From positions 1,302,001 to 1,366,000 of the forward strand of contig NZ_CP192292.1 of assembly GCF_050596425.1 (NCBI RefSeq): DNA of 64,000 bases, given 5' to 3'. Both the position numbers and the translations under genes were made by a program. The DNA comes from G963665925 sp050596425 (GTDB lineage Bacteria; Bacillota; Clostridia; Peptostreptococcales; Acidaminobacteraceae). Position 1 is the first letter of the stretch. Every line of letters starts with the position of its first letter. The notes under the pieces are model-generated. The model had not been told where the DNA came from, did not search any database, and worked only from the letters and a program-made list of their open reading frames with translations. Positions 34,470 to 43,487 of the stretch are shown here, piece after piece.

Positions 34470-35336
34470 ATGAACAAAATTGACAAAATGTATATAGATA
34501 ATATTATCGAAATCATGGAAAATGGCAGCGATGATTTTGATGGAAACGTTCGGCCTGTATATAAGGATGGCACCCCGTCCCATACCAAATTTATCACCCA
34601 GAATTTTGAGAAATACGACATATCAAAGGGGGAGTTTCCCATTGTCAATCTTCGCCGTATAGGGTGGAAGTCCGGCATTAAGGAAATATTTTGGATTTAT
34701 CAAGACCAGTCCAATGAACTGGAAATGCTTAAGGAAAAATATAACATTCACTGGTGGGACGAATGGGCTGTTGGAGATGGGAAGACCATTGGCATGCGCT
34801 ATGGAGCGACTGTAAAGAAATACAACTTAATGAGTGGCCTTCTTGAGGGCATTAAAAATCAACCCTATGGAAGACGCCACGTGATCAGCCTCTGGCAGGA
34901 AAATGACTTCTGTGAGTCAGAGGGCCTTAACCCATGTGCTTTCATGACCATGTGGAGCGTACGCAAGAAAACACAAGCTGATGGTCAGGTCAAACGCTTT
35001 TTAGATATGACCCTTGTCCAGCGGTCGAATGACTACCTCGTGGCGGGACATATCAATAAAATTCAATATGTTGGTCTCATGATGATGGTTGCAAAACATT
35101 GTGATCTTGAGCCCGGTGTTTTTGCTCACTATACACACAATCTCCATATTTATGACAGGCACTTTGACCAGGCCAAAGAACTTATTAAACGATTTGAAGA
35201 AAATCCTGACCTGCCGCAACCCAAACTGATTTTAGATACGGATAAAACCAACTTTTTTGATTTCACGATTGATGACTTTAAGATGGTAGACTATGCACCT
35301 TTAAAACCCCAATTGAAGTTCGACTTAGGCATATAA
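34470..35336 (+). CDS. thyA: Thymidylate synthase
   Basis: A 288-residue ThyA that methylates dUMP with methylene-tetrahydrofolate. The catalytic Cys is C156 in LNPCAFMTMW, a diverged form of the usual PPCH loop. The RSNDYLVAGHINKIQY segment holds the conserved Asp/Asn region that contacts dUMP, and YTHNLHIYDRH follows. The Arg pair in YGRRHV would bind phosphate. GGAGGT lies nine bases before the ATG. The dihydrofolate reductase gene downstream regenerates the folate that ThyA oxidises. Confidence 0.93.
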   Translation: MNKIDKMYIDNIIEIMENGSDDFDGNVRPVYKDGTPSHTKFITQNFEKYDISKGEFPIVNLRRIGWKSGIKEIFWIYQDQSNELEMLKEKYNIHWWDEWAVGDGKTIGMRYGATVKKYNLMSGLLEGIKNQPYGRRHVISLWQENDFCESEGLNPCAFMTMWSVRKKTQADGQVKRFLDMTLVQRSNDYLVAGHINKIQYVGLMMMVAKHCDLEPGVFAHYTHNLHIYDRHFDQAKELIKRFEENPDLPQPKLILDTDKTNFFDFTIDDFKMVDYAPLKPQLKFDLGI

Positions 35337-35448
35337 GCATAGCCCTTGCAGTTTTATAAGTTCATGTTGACCTTATTTCTTAGAGGACATGGATATGCGA
35401 ACATGAAATTTTGCATAGCGGTCAATGCATAAGCACAAAGGAGGCCTT

Positions 35449-35961
35449 ATGGCAAATATCAATATTATTGTTGCAATTGGACTACATAATGAAATAGGTC
35501 TATCCAATGCCCTGCTTTGTCATATCAAACCCGACCTTGAGTATTTCAAGAAAACGACAAAGGGTCATATTATGATTATGGGCAGAAAGACCTTCTTATC
35601 CCTGCCAAATGGTCCCCTAAGCGGGCGTGATAACATTATAATCACGCGGCAAAATGATTTTGAGCATGAAGGGGCCCATGTTGCTAGAAGCATTGAGGAA
35701 AGCCTTGAAATCGCAAAAAAACTTAATCCTGATGAGGATAAAGAAATTTTCATTATTGGCGGTGGAAGCATTTATGAGCAGTTTATGCCCCTGGCCGACA
35801 AGCTTTATATAACACATATCTTTCAGGATTTTGAAGCCAGCGTCTACTTTCCTAAAATATCTCAGACGTGGGAAGTGGAACAGGTTATTGCCAAGCGGGA
35901 AAATATCGAGCACATGCATCCACATGTGTTTACAATTTATAAAAAAAAAGAAGGCAAGTAA
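35449..35961 (+). CDS. folA: Dihydrofolate reductase
   Basis: A 170-residue DHFR reducing dihydrofolate with NADPH. The ATG at 35449 is chosen because AAAGGAGG (35437-35444) precedes it; the upstream in-frame start at 35425 has none. Landmarks are IVAIGLHNEIG, PDLEYFKKTTKGH, IMGRKTFLSLP and IIGGGSIYEQFM, which hold the cofactor and folate pocket. The usual LPW is replaced by LLC, as in Firmicute DHFRs that have LLF there; this may affect trimethoprim response. It lies 112 bp after thyA. Confidence 0.92.
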   Translation: MANINIIVAIGLHNEIGLSNALLCHIKPDLEYFKKTTKGHIMIMGRKTFLSLPNGPLSGRDNIIITRQNDFEHEGAHVARSIEESLEIAKKLNPDEDKEIFIIGGGSIYEQFMPLADKLYITHIFQDFEASVYFPKISQTWEVEQVIAKRENIEHMHPHVFTIYKKKEGK

Positions 35962-35979
35962 AAGCAAATATATGCAAAT

Positions 35980-36036
35980 AATAGGCGCTGGATTCAAATA
36001 TAGTTTATCTGTATTTGAGTCCAGCGCCTATTTGTT
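35980..36036. terminator. Strong bidirectional terminator
   Basis: A 20-bp stem with one mismatch (ATAGGCGCTGGATTCAAATA and its complement at 36012-36031), flanked by A- and T-rich tracts, between convergent folA and the EF-G gene. Confidence 0.9.
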
Positions 36037-36067
36037 TTGCAAGAACGTGACATGTTTTCTAAGAAAA

Positions 36068-38104
36068 TTAGCCCTCAACCTGCTTAAAATGATCGAACAT
36101 CATGGAATAATGGGCCCGCCCCTGGGACTTAGACCGGAGGTCCGTTGCATACCCAAAGAGCCTTGAAAGGGGCACTTGAGCTTTTATAAGCTGTCCTCCA
36201 GCAACCAGTTCCATACCTTCTAAGACACCGCCTCTTGCATTAATGTCGCTCACCACATCACCTACATAATCCTCTGGAGCGTTAACTTCCACTTTGAAGA
36301 TAGGTTCAAGAAGTATGGATGCCCCCTTTTCCAGGGCTTCTTTTATGGCCATAGAGGCCGCGGTGAGAAAAGCCACTTCCGTGGAATCCTCATCGTCAAA
36401 TGCGCCGTCATAAAGATCGACATTGACATCCACAACTTCATATCCGCCAATGATACCACTGTCAAGAGCTTGTTTAAAACCTGCCATGGCAGCGTCAATA
36501 AAATGTTTTGGAAGGGTATTCTTTTTTATGGAAGTTGTGAAAGTATGACCAGCGCCTCGTTCATTTGGGCTGACCCTGACCTTAACACGGGCGAACATAT
36601 CCAGCCCCATGTTTTCTTTGGAAACTCTGCTTTCTATATCAACGGTTTTAGAAATGGTCTCCTTATAAGACACTTGTGGCTTGCCAACGTTGGCTTCCAC
36701 GTGGTGTTCCTTAATCATCCTATCCAGTATGACTTCAAGATGGAGTTCCCCCATGCCTGAAATAATGGTTTGTCCCGTATCGGGATGAATGTAGGTCTTG
36801 AAAGTTGGATCTTCCTCAGCCAGTTTGCTTAGAGCATCAGTGAGCTTGACCTCATCACCGGGGCTTTTAGGTTCGACGGCAACGGATATAACCGGGATGG
36901 GAAATTCCATTGATTCCAAAATGATCTGTGCATTTTGATCACTCAGGGTATCCCCTGTGGTGGTTTGCTTTAATCCAATAACAGCCGCGATGTCGCCTGC
37001 ATGGATGGCTTCAATCTCCTTGCGTTTATCGGCATGCATTTGAAGGATTCGGCTGACACGTTCCTTTTTTCCCTTGGTGGCATTATATACACTTCCACCT
37101 GTTTTGAGTGAGCCTGAATATACCCGCAAATATGTTAACCGCCCTACATAGGGGTCAGACATAATCTTAAAAACAAGGGCAGAAAATGGTTCGTCATCAT
37201 CAGCATGTCTCTTGTCATCTTGACCGGAAGGCTGGTGTCCTTGTATGGGTGGCACGTCAAGAGGCGAAGGTAAAAAGTCTACAACGCTATCAAGTAAAGC
37301 CTGAACCCCCTTATTCCTATATGCCGCACCACACAGAACAGGCACAATAGCACCTGAAATCGTGGCTTTTCTAAGAACGGTAATAAGAGTGTCTTTTTTT
37401 ATGTTTTCGCCTTCAAGATACTGCATCATAAGGGCATCGTCATATTCGGAAAGTGTTTCAACAAGGTGAATACGCCATTTTCTGGCTTGGTCTTCAAGGG
37501 ACTGTGGAATGGCTGTCAGTTTAACTTTCTCACCAGCCTTGCCCTCATTGAAGATGGCTTTCATATCAAGAAGGGAAATCACCCCTTCAAAATCGTTTTC
37601 GGCACCTATAGGAATTTGAATGGGCACAGGGTTGGCGCCCAGTTTGTCTTCGATCATGTCAACAGACCTGTGAAAATCTGCCCCGATAATGTCCATTTTA
37701 TTGACAAAAACAATACGGGGGACATGGTAATGGTCGGCCTGGCGCCAAACAGCCTCCGTTTGGGGTTCAACCCCGCCCTTGGCATCAAGAAGAACCACAG
37801 CACCATCAAGAATACGAAGGGACCGCTCAACTTCCACTGTGAAATCCACATGTCCTGGTGTATCAATAATGTTGATTCGATTGTCCTTCCAGTGGCAGGT
37901 GGTTGCTGCAGAGGTAATGGTGATCCCTCTGGCTTGTTCCTGTTCCATCCAGTCCATCACAGTGGATCCTTCGTGGACATTCCCAATTTTATGGGTGAGG
38001 CCAGTATAGAATAAAATGCGCTCAGTTGTCGTGGTTTTTCCTGCATCGATATGAGCCATGATGCCAATGTTTCTGGTTTTATCAAGTGGGTGTGTTCTGC
38101 TCAT
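36068..38104 (-). CDS. fusA: Elongation factor G (stand-alone copy)
   Basis: A 678-residue EF-G with P-loop AHIDAGKTTTT, ARGITITSA switch I, DTPGHVDF switch II, NKMD, and domain IV/V sequence ending near the expected length. The start at 38104 is preferred: AGAAGGAGAC precedes it, and the ATG at 38125 lies upstream of that site. It translocates tRNA-mRNA on the ribosome. It is not in a str operon (no rpsL, rpsG or tuf nearby), so it may be a second EF-G with a role in recycling or stress. The orthology to canonical fusA cannot be settled here. Confidence 0.88.
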   Translation of the reverse strand: MSRTHPLDKTRNIGIMAHIDAGKTTTTERILFYTGLTHKIGNVHEGSTVMDWMEQEQARGITITSAATTCHWKDNRINIIDTPGHVDFTVEVERSLRILDGAVVLLDAKGGVEPQTEAVWRQADHYHVPRIVFVNKMDIIGADFHRSVDMIEDKLGANPVPIQIPIGAENDFEGVISLLDMKAIFNEGKAGEKVKLTAIPQSLEDQARKWRIHLVETLSEYDDALMMQYLEGENIKKDTLITVLRKATISGAIVPVLCGAAYRNKGVQALLDSVVDFLPSPLDVPPIQGHQPSGQDDKRHADDDEPFSALVFKIMSDPYVGRLTYLRVYSGSLKTGGSVYNATKGKKERVSRILQMHADKRKEIEAIHAGDIAAVIGLKQTTTGDTLSDQNAQIILESMEFPIPVISVAVEPKSPGDEVKLTDALSKLAEEDPTFKTYIHPDTGQTIISGMGELHLEVILDRMIKEHHVEANVGKPQVSYKETISKTVDIESRVSKENMGLDMFARVKVRVSPNERGAGHTFTTSIKKNTLPKHFIDAAMAGFKQALDSGIIGGYEVVDVNVDLYDGAFDDEDSTEVAFLTAASMAIKEALEKGASILLEPIFKVEVNAPEDYVGDVVSDINARGGVLEGMELVAGGQLIKAQVPLSRLFGYATDLRSKSQGRAHYSMMFDHFKQVEG

Positions 38105-38125
38105 ATTTTGTCTCCTTCTAGTCAT

Positions 38126-38364
38126 ATTTTTAATATTTTGGTTTTCGGACTTTCACCGTATCATTGTCTCTTTTACCCAGTTTTGGATACACTTATCGTA
38201 GGTGCGAAGATTTTGACCAATTTGTAAGAGCTCTAGGGCCTGAGTGGGGTCTCAAAAAGGTCATCAGATGGTATGATAGAGGAGGCGATAAGAAATGTAA
38301 GCCAATAAGTTTTCAGAGCATTATAAAGGCACATGGTCTGGTTTTAAGAAGTGGGTGAGGGTTT
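38126..38364. other. Divergent intergenic region between EF-G and moeA
   Basis: About 240 bp holding both promoters. A 64-codon frame from a TTG at 38164 lacks a ribosome binding site. I looked for a Moco riboswitch and did not see its conserved elements. Confidence 0.4.
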
Positions 38365-39615
38365 ATGGAAGATGCACTAAATCATACACAAGACAATAGA
38401 ATGGACAATATAAGCCTGGAAGAGGGGCTTTTTAGAATCATACAAGCGACTGAACCCATAAAAGACATGGAAGAAGTGGATTTGCTGGATGGACTGGGAC
38501 GTATATGTTTTGAAGATGTTTATACCACAATGAATCAGCCCCCCTTTGACAGGTCTCCTCTTGATGGCTACGCCCTAAAAGCAATAGATTCTATGGGCGC
38601 CAGTGAAGACAACCCCATAGAACTAGAGGTTATAGATAGCGTGTTTGCAGGGGATTATAAAAAGATCTCGGTTGACAAAGGTCAAGCGGTGCGTATTATG
38701 ACCGGTGCCCCTATCCCCAGTGACTGTGACGCGGTGATTCGTCAAGAGGACACAGACTATGGCGAAAAAAAGGTAAAACTATATAAATCTCTTAATGCCC
38801 ATCAGAATTATTGTTTTTCAGGAGAAGACTATAGGGCAGGAGAAAAAATTGTAGAAAAAAGCTCAATACTTACAGCGGATCGTATTGGTATAATAGCAAG
38901 TGCGGGGGTAAGTCGGCTTCGCGTGAAAAGACAACTAAGGGTTGGGCTTCTCACAACAGGCGCAGAACTTGTCATGCCTGGCGATAATAGACCAAGTGGA
39001 AAAATATACAACAGTGGCTTTTTCACACTGGCTTGCCGACTCAAGGAAATGGGTTGCCAGGTCATTCCCTTTCAATCAAAAGGGGACGACCTTGCAAAAA
39101 CCTGTCGGTCTATTGAGACAGACATTTCTAGGGTTGATGTTTTAGTAACAACGGGTGGTGTATCTGTTGGACAAAAGGATATTATCCATCCTCTTATACA
39201 AAAACTAGGGGCAAAAAAATTGTTTTGGAAACTCAAACTAAAACCTGGCTCCCCGGTTTTGGTAAGTCTATACAAAGGCAAGCCTATTATAAGCTTGTCG
39301 GGCAATCCTATGGCTGCAGGCGTTACCTTCGAACTCGTTTTCAACCCCTATTATGCCCATGTTATGGGGTGTCAGGCTCTTATGCATGAAAAAAAAGAGG
39401 CTGTGCTTGTTGGGACATATGATAAAAAGAGTCCTGTGCGAAGGTTTATTAAAGCCTACAGTGCAGTCGACAAAGTCTACTTAAGCCGTAGACAAATTGC
39501 TTCAGGAAATATATTGTCATCAAAAGATGCCAATTGTCTTATAGATGTCCCTAGTGGCTGTAATGGCCTCAAGGACGGGGACAAAGTGTCAATTATTCAG
39601 TATAGGAGGCCATAA
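38365..39615 (+). CDS. moeA: Molybdopterin molybdenumtransferase MoeA
   Basis: A 416-residue MoeA that inserts molybdate into adenylylated molybdopterin. Visible family marks are FDRSPLDGYAL (about 60-70), RIMTGAPIPSDCDAV, the MoaB-like domain TTGAELV...GKIYNSG and TTGGVSVGQKD, and PIISLSGNPMAA. GAGGG lies just before the ATG. It heads the Moco operon and overlaps moaC by one base. No separate MogA/MoaB adenylyltransferase gene is seen in the window. Confidence 0.93.
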   Translation: MEDALNHTQDNRMDNISLEEGLFRIIQATEPIKDMEEVDLLDGLGRICFEDVYTTMNQPPFDRSPLDGYALKAIDSMGASEDNPIELEVIDSVFAGDYKKISVDKGQAVRIMTGAPIPSDCDAVIRQEDTDYGEKKVKLYKSLNAHQNYCFSGEDYRAGEKIVEKSSILTADRIGIIASAGVSRLRVKRQLRVGLLTTGAELVMPGDNRPSGKIYNSGFFTLACRLKEMGCQVIPFQSKGDDLAKTCRSIETDISRVDVLVTTGGVSVGQKDIIHPLIQKLGAKKLFWKLKLKPGSPVLVSLYKGKPIISLSGNPMAAGVTFELVFNPYYAHVMGCQALMHEKKEAVLVGTYDKKSPVRRFIKAYSAVDKVYLSRRQIASGNILSSKDANCLIDVPSGCNGLKDGDKVSIIQYRRP

Positions 39616-40091
39616 TGTCAGGAGAATTTACACACTTTGATGAAAAGGGAAATGCTGTGATGGTAGATGTTTCAAGCAAAGATGACAGTATACGTACAGC
39701 TTTAGCAAAGGCATCGGTGCTTATGTCAGAGACCTGTTTTACAGCACTGAAAAATGGTCAGGTGACCAAAGGCGATGTTCTGGGCGTGGCCCGGGTGGCT
39801 GGCATAATGGCTGCAAAAAAAACATCGGACATTATCCCCATGTGCCATCCTCTGATGCTGACAAAGTGTACTGTCGACTTTCAACTGAAAGACAACAAGG
39901 TTTATATAGAAGCCTTTGTTAAGACCACAGGGAAAACGGGTGTTGAGATGGAAGCTTTGACAGCCGCATCTTCAGCAGCTCTGACTATATATGATATGTG
40001 TAAGGCTATAGATAAAAAAATGATTATTGAAAATATATACTTGGCAGAGAAAACGGGTGGTAAGAGTGGGAAATTCGTTCATAAACCTTAA
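39615..40091 (+). CDS. moaC: Cyclic pyranopterin monophosphate synthase MoaC
   Basis: A 158-residue MoaC, converting the MoaA product (3',8-cyclo-GTP) to cyclic pyranopterin monophosphate. Family marks include FTHFDEKGNAVMVDVS at the start, GVARVAGIMAAKKTSDIIPMCHPL shortened here to MAAKKTSDIIPMCHPL, GKTGVEMEALTA, and the catalytic-region YDMCKAIDK. The ATG overlaps the moeA stop. Its 3' end overlaps the modB start by about 26 bases. Confidence 0.94.
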   Translation: MSGEFTHFDEKGNAVMVDVSSKDDSIRTALAKASVLMSETCFTALKNGQVTKGDVLGVARVAGIMAAKKTSDIIPMCHPLMLTKCTVDFQLKDNKVYIEAFVKTTGKTGVEMEALTAASSAALTIYDMCKAIDKKMIIENIYLAEKTGGKSGKFVHKP

Positions 40092-40869
40092 ACGTGTTAC
40101 AACAATTTTTTATGCCCTATGTACAGTGTTTATAGCCCTGCCTCTTGTGAGTTTAGTGGTTTCAAGAACACAAGCTTCTGTGCTTATGGGAAACCATGTC
40201 CTGGCGGATGCCATAGGGGTGAGCCTTAAAACATCTTCAGCAATGCTGTTCATAACGCTGGTCATTGGCACGCCAGCGGCATATGCCTATGCGAGAAATC
40301 AGTTCAAAGGTAAAAAAGTTTTAAATGTGGTGTTAGATCTGCCTTTAATTCTGCCTCCTGCTGTGGCTGGTTTACTCCTACTCATGACCTTTGGTCGCAG
40401 GGGATGGATTGGCGGTTTACTCAGTTATATGGACATTCAGCTTCCCTTTACCATGGCTGCAGTTGTTATGGCACAATTGTTTGTGGGTCTGCCAATATAT
40501 ATCAAAACAGCAGCGCAGGGGTTTATGGGAGTCGATGAAAGGTTGGAGCTCACAGCCATGACCCTGGGAGATTCAAGGCTAAAGGCCTTTTTGAGAATCA
40601 CCCTCCCCCTTGCCTCGAGCAGTATTTTAACAGGGGCTATTATGGCATGGGCAAGGGGCTTGGCAGAGTTTGGAGCCACAATTATGTTTGCAGGGAATCT
40701 GCAAGGTCTTACCCAGACCTTGCCCCTGGCCATATACTCCGCTATGGAGACAGACACGGGGGTAGCCTTGGGGATTGCCCAGGTCATGGTAGTCGTATCC
40801 ATGATCCTTCTAGTGACAGTCCATATTATTGACAAAGGCAGGCGAGATCATGTTAAAATGTCAGATTGA
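40066..40869 (+). CDS. modB: Molybdate ABC transporter permease ModB
   Basis: A permease of about 267 residues with the ModB pattern of around five helices and the cytoplasmic coupling loop ELTAMTLGDSRLKAFLRITLP. The segment LILPPAVAGLLLL is typical of ModB. The GTG at 40066 is preferred (GGGTGG at 40055-40060); the TTG at 40027 would lie deep inside moaC. It forms the molybdate channel with the ModC part of the next gene and the ModA lipoprotein encoded at 43471. Confidence 0.9.
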   Translation: MGNSFINLKRVTTIFYALCTVFIALPLVSLVVSRTQASVLMGNHVLADAIGVSLKTSSAMLFITLVIGTPAAYAYARNQFKGKKVLNVVLDLPLILPPAVAGLLLLMTFGRRGWIGGLLSYMDIQLPFTMAAVVMAQLFVGLPIYIKTAAQGFMGVDERLELTAMTLGDSRLKAFLRITLPLASSSILTGAIMAWARGLAEFGATIMFAGNLQGLTQTLPLAIYSAMETDTGVALGIAQVMVVVSMILLVTVHIIDKGRRDHVKMSD

Positions 40870-40887
40870 AAAAAAATAGGTCCCGTC

Positions 40888-42090
40888 ATGATTGACTGTA
40901 ACCTTGAAGTGCAAAAAAATAGATTGCTTTGTGTTTTGGGTCCATCTGGGTGTGGAAAGACCAGTTTGCTTAATTTGCTTGCGGGATTTAAAGAGCCTGA
41001 ACAAGGGGAAATATCTCTTGATGGTGTGGTCTTGTATGACGGAGAAAATGCAATCAACCAATCTATTAACAAGCGGGGGATTGGATACATCCAGCAAGAG
41101 GCCTACCTTTTCCCTCATTTGAGTGTAAAAGAAAACATGCTGTATAGCATTCCTAAAAAAGACAGGACCAAGTATGAGCAAAGATACCGCCAGTTTATAG
41201 ACATGTTCAATTTGAAGGGGCATGAAAATGAAAGACCGGGTGTCTTGTCTGGGGGACAAAAACAGAGAGTGGCCATTGGTCGAGCCCTTATGATGTCTCC
41301 AAAACTCCTGCTTTGGGATGAACCCTTCAGCGCCCTGGATCATAAGATCAGAAAAGAGATGCAGGATCTGGTTCTTGCGGTTAAAAAAAACCTAGGCATT
41401 CCCATGATCTTTGTCACCCATGATCTTGAAGAAGCCTTTGTACTCGCAGATGATTTAGCTGTCATGGAGGACGGAAAAATCCTTCAGTATGGTGAAAAAG
41501 ACCATGTTTTGAAGGCGCCTGTTTCAGGCAAGGTCAAGGGTCTTATTGGAAAAAATACAAAAAAATCACCCTTTATTTTAGGTGTATCAGGATACTCCAA
41601 CTCTGGCAAGACAAGACTGATGGAACACTTGATCAGTGGCCTTAAAAAAGCGGGATATAAGGTGGGAACGATCAAGCACCATGCTGGAGACTTTGAAATT
41701 GACACACCTGGCAAGGACTCCTACAAGCACAGAAAGGCTGGATCAGACCGAGTTATACTGGCATCAAATGATAAGTGCGTGAGTATTCGTGAGCGCTCTA
41801 TAAGAGACTCAAATGATACCATCCAGTTGAGCGATCTTATTGAGGAACATTCTGACATGGATGTGATTCTTTTTGAAGGCTATAAAAGATCTCCTTACAG
41901 AAAAATTGAGGTGGTAGGTCAAGAACAAGGTCAAGAGCTTGCCTGTGATCCCAAAACGCTCGTTGGTATAGTCTGTGATCAAGGTCTGAATGTAAAACCT
42001 AACAGCCTCCCACAGTTTAAAACAGATGCTTATGACAAGATTCTTGACTTTGTGATACGCCAGGTAAAGGAGCATGAATGTGAAAGATAG
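40888..42090 (+). CDS. ModC-MobB fusion: molybdate ATPase plus MGD biosynthesis adapter
   Basis: A 400-residue fusion. Residues 1-225 are a compact ModC ATPase with Walker A GPSGCGKT (18-25), signature LSGGQKQRVAIGRAL, WDEPFSALD and VTHDLEEA. It lacks the TOBE domain of normal ModC (about 350 residues). Residues 230-400 are a complete MobB with its own P-loop GYSNSGKT (about 235-242) followed by GYKVGTIKHHAGDFEIDTPG shortened here to VGTIKHHAGDFEIDTPG and an FEGYK segment. ModC drives molybdate uptake; MobB assists MobA in attaching GMP to Moco. Both partners are in the operon. It overlaps moaA by 17 bases. Confidence 0.9.
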   Translation: MIDCNLEVQKNRLLCVLGPSGCGKTSLLNLLAGFKEPEQGEISLDGVVLYDGENAINQSINKRGIGYIQQEAYLFPHLSVKENMLYSIPKKDRTKYEQRYRQFIDMFNLKGHENERPGVLSGGQKQRVAIGRALMMSPKLLLWDEPFSALDHKIRKEMQDLVLAVKKNLGIPMIFVTHDLEEAFVLADDLAVMEDGKILQYGEKDHVLKAPVSGKVKGLIGKNTKKSPFILGVSGYSNSGKTRLMEHLISGLKKAGYKVGTIKHHAGDFEIDTPGKDSYKHRKAGSDRVILASNDKCVSIRERSIRDSNDTIQLSDLIEEHSDMDVILFEGYKRSPYRKIEVVGQEQGQELACDPKTLVGIVCDQGLNVKPNSLPQFKTDAYDKILDFVIRQVKEHECER

Positions 42091-43051
42091 CAAGGGACGC
42101 AGTATAGATTATCTCAGAATTTCAGTCACCGATAGGTGTAATCTAAGGTGTATATACTGTATGCCAGAAGAAGGGGAAACATATAGCCTTAAAGAGGACC
42201 TTCTCACTTATGAAGAGATAATGGAAGTTGTAAATGTTGCCGCTGAACTCGGTGTGAAAAAAATAAGGCTAACAGGTGGGGAACCTCTTGTAAGAGAGGG
42301 ACTTTGTCGACTTATCAAGCAAATAAGGCAAGTTGAGGGCATTGAAGAAGTTTCTATGACGACCAATGGCCTGCTTCTTTATGAGATGATAGATGATTTG
42401 CAAAAGGCAGGCTTGAACCGGGTCAATTTGAGCCTTGATAGTCTGAAAGATAATGTATTTGAAACCATTGTTAAAAAAGCCAACCTCCATCATGTTATGA
42501 AGGGGCTCAAACGGACACTGGAACTTGGTTTAAAAGTAAGGATCAATGTGGTTCTTCTTCAAGGCATTAATGATAGCGAAAGCCTTGATTTTGTTGAACT
42601 TGTAAAGACATATCCTGTTGATGTGCGGTTTATTGAACTCATGCCCATCGGGAGGGGCAGACTGTATAAAGGGGTTAGCAACACTCTTCTTATAAAGAAA
42701 ATTAAGACAGCAGGCTATAACTTAAGTGAAATAGCCCATGATTCGGGCAGTGGGCCCGCCCGCTACTTTGAGTTAGAAGGGGGTCTGGGCAATCTTGGTT
42801 TTATCAGCCCAATGAGTCATCAGTTTTGTGATTCTTGCAACAGGATCAGGCTGACTTCAGAGGGATTTTTAAAACTATGCCTTCATTCCGGACATGGTGT
42901 GGATCTTAAAAAGCCCCTTCGGGATAAAGTGGCACGGTCTGATTTGAAGGCCTTGATAGGGGCGTCCATAGCATCTAAACCAAAACACCACCAGTTTGGA
43001 AAAGCATCAGCTGACGAAGACGATAGACATATGAATCAAATAGGAGGCTAA
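42074..43051 (+). CDS. moaA: GTP 3',8-cyclase MoaA
   Basis: A 325-residue radical SAM enzyme for the first step of Moco synthesis. The SAM cluster Cys are C22, C26, C29 (CNLRCIYC). The second cluster shows CDSCNRIRLTSEGFLKLC, the CX2CX13C spacing of MoaA. The C-terminus ends in GG, which is needed for activity in the family. The ATG lies inside the end of the preceding fusion gene. It works with MoaC, encoded upstream. Confidence 0.95.
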   Translation: MNVKDSKGRSIDYLRISVTDRCNLRCIYCMPEEGETYSLKEDLLTYEEIMEVVNVAAELGVKKIRLTGGEPLVREGLCRLIKQIRQVEGIEEVSMTTNGLLLYEMIDDLQKAGLNRVNLSLDSLKDNVFETIVKKANLHHVMKGLKRTLELGLKVRINVVLLQGINDSESLDFVELVKTYPVDVRFIELMPIGRGRLYKGVSNTLLIKKIKTAGYNLSEIAHDSGSGPARYFELEGGLGNLGFISPMSHQFCDSCNRIRLTSEGFLKLCLHSGHGVDLKKPLRDKVARSDLKALIGASIASKPKHHQFGKASADEDDRHMNQIGG

Positions 43052-43052
43052 A

Positions 43053-43487
43053 ATGGCTAAGATTATTGCGGTTTGTACCAGTGAAAATAAGGGCACTCAG
43101 AAAACACCCCAGGCGTTTATTGATCTTATTGTTGATCATGGCATTAAGGGCGATGCCCACGCGGGCAATTGGCATAGACAGGTAAGTTTATTGTCCTTTG
43201 AAAAAATTGAAGCCTTTAAAGCCAAGGGGATTGATCTGGAAAATGGGGCATTTGGTGAAAATATCATTGTAGCAGGCATTGACCTGTCTGACCTTCCGGT
43301 GGGAACCATTCTAAAAGCGGGGACGGTTACCATGGAGGTCACACAAATAGGAAAGGCCTGCCACCAGCACTGTGCCATATACCATAAAGTTGGGGACTGC
43401 ATTATGCCCCGTGAGGGCATCTTTGCCAAGGTTATAGCTGCGGGACGTCTAAAAGCGGGAGATGAAATCTATGTTGAGGCCAAATAG
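43053..43487 (+). CDS. MOSC domain protein
   Basis: A 144-residue stand-alone MOSC domain. The conserved Cys is in GKACHQHCAIY, and the segment HGIKGDAHAGNWHRQVSLL is typical of clostridial MOSC proteins found in Moco operons. MOSC domains bind Moco or move sulfur to it, as in the C-terminus of Moco sulfurase. It is preceded by AGGAGG and lies one base after moaA. It might supply the sulfuration of a molybdenum enzyme encoded elsewhere. Confidence 0.88.
   Translation: MAKIIAVCTSENKGTQKTPQAFIDLIVDHGIKGDAHAGNWHRQVSLLSFEKIEAFKAKGIDLENGAFGENIIVAGIDLSDLPVGTILKAGTVTMEVTQIGKACHQHCAIYHKVGDCIMPREGIFAKVIAAGRLKAGDEIYVEAK

Noticed and set aside
38164..38358. 64-codon frame upstream of moeA
   Set aside because: TTG start, no ribosome binding site, no recognisable domain; lies in a divergent promoter region.
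38126..38364. Moco riboswitch upstream of moeA
   Set aside because: Conserved stems and the expected GC-rich core were not found by eye.
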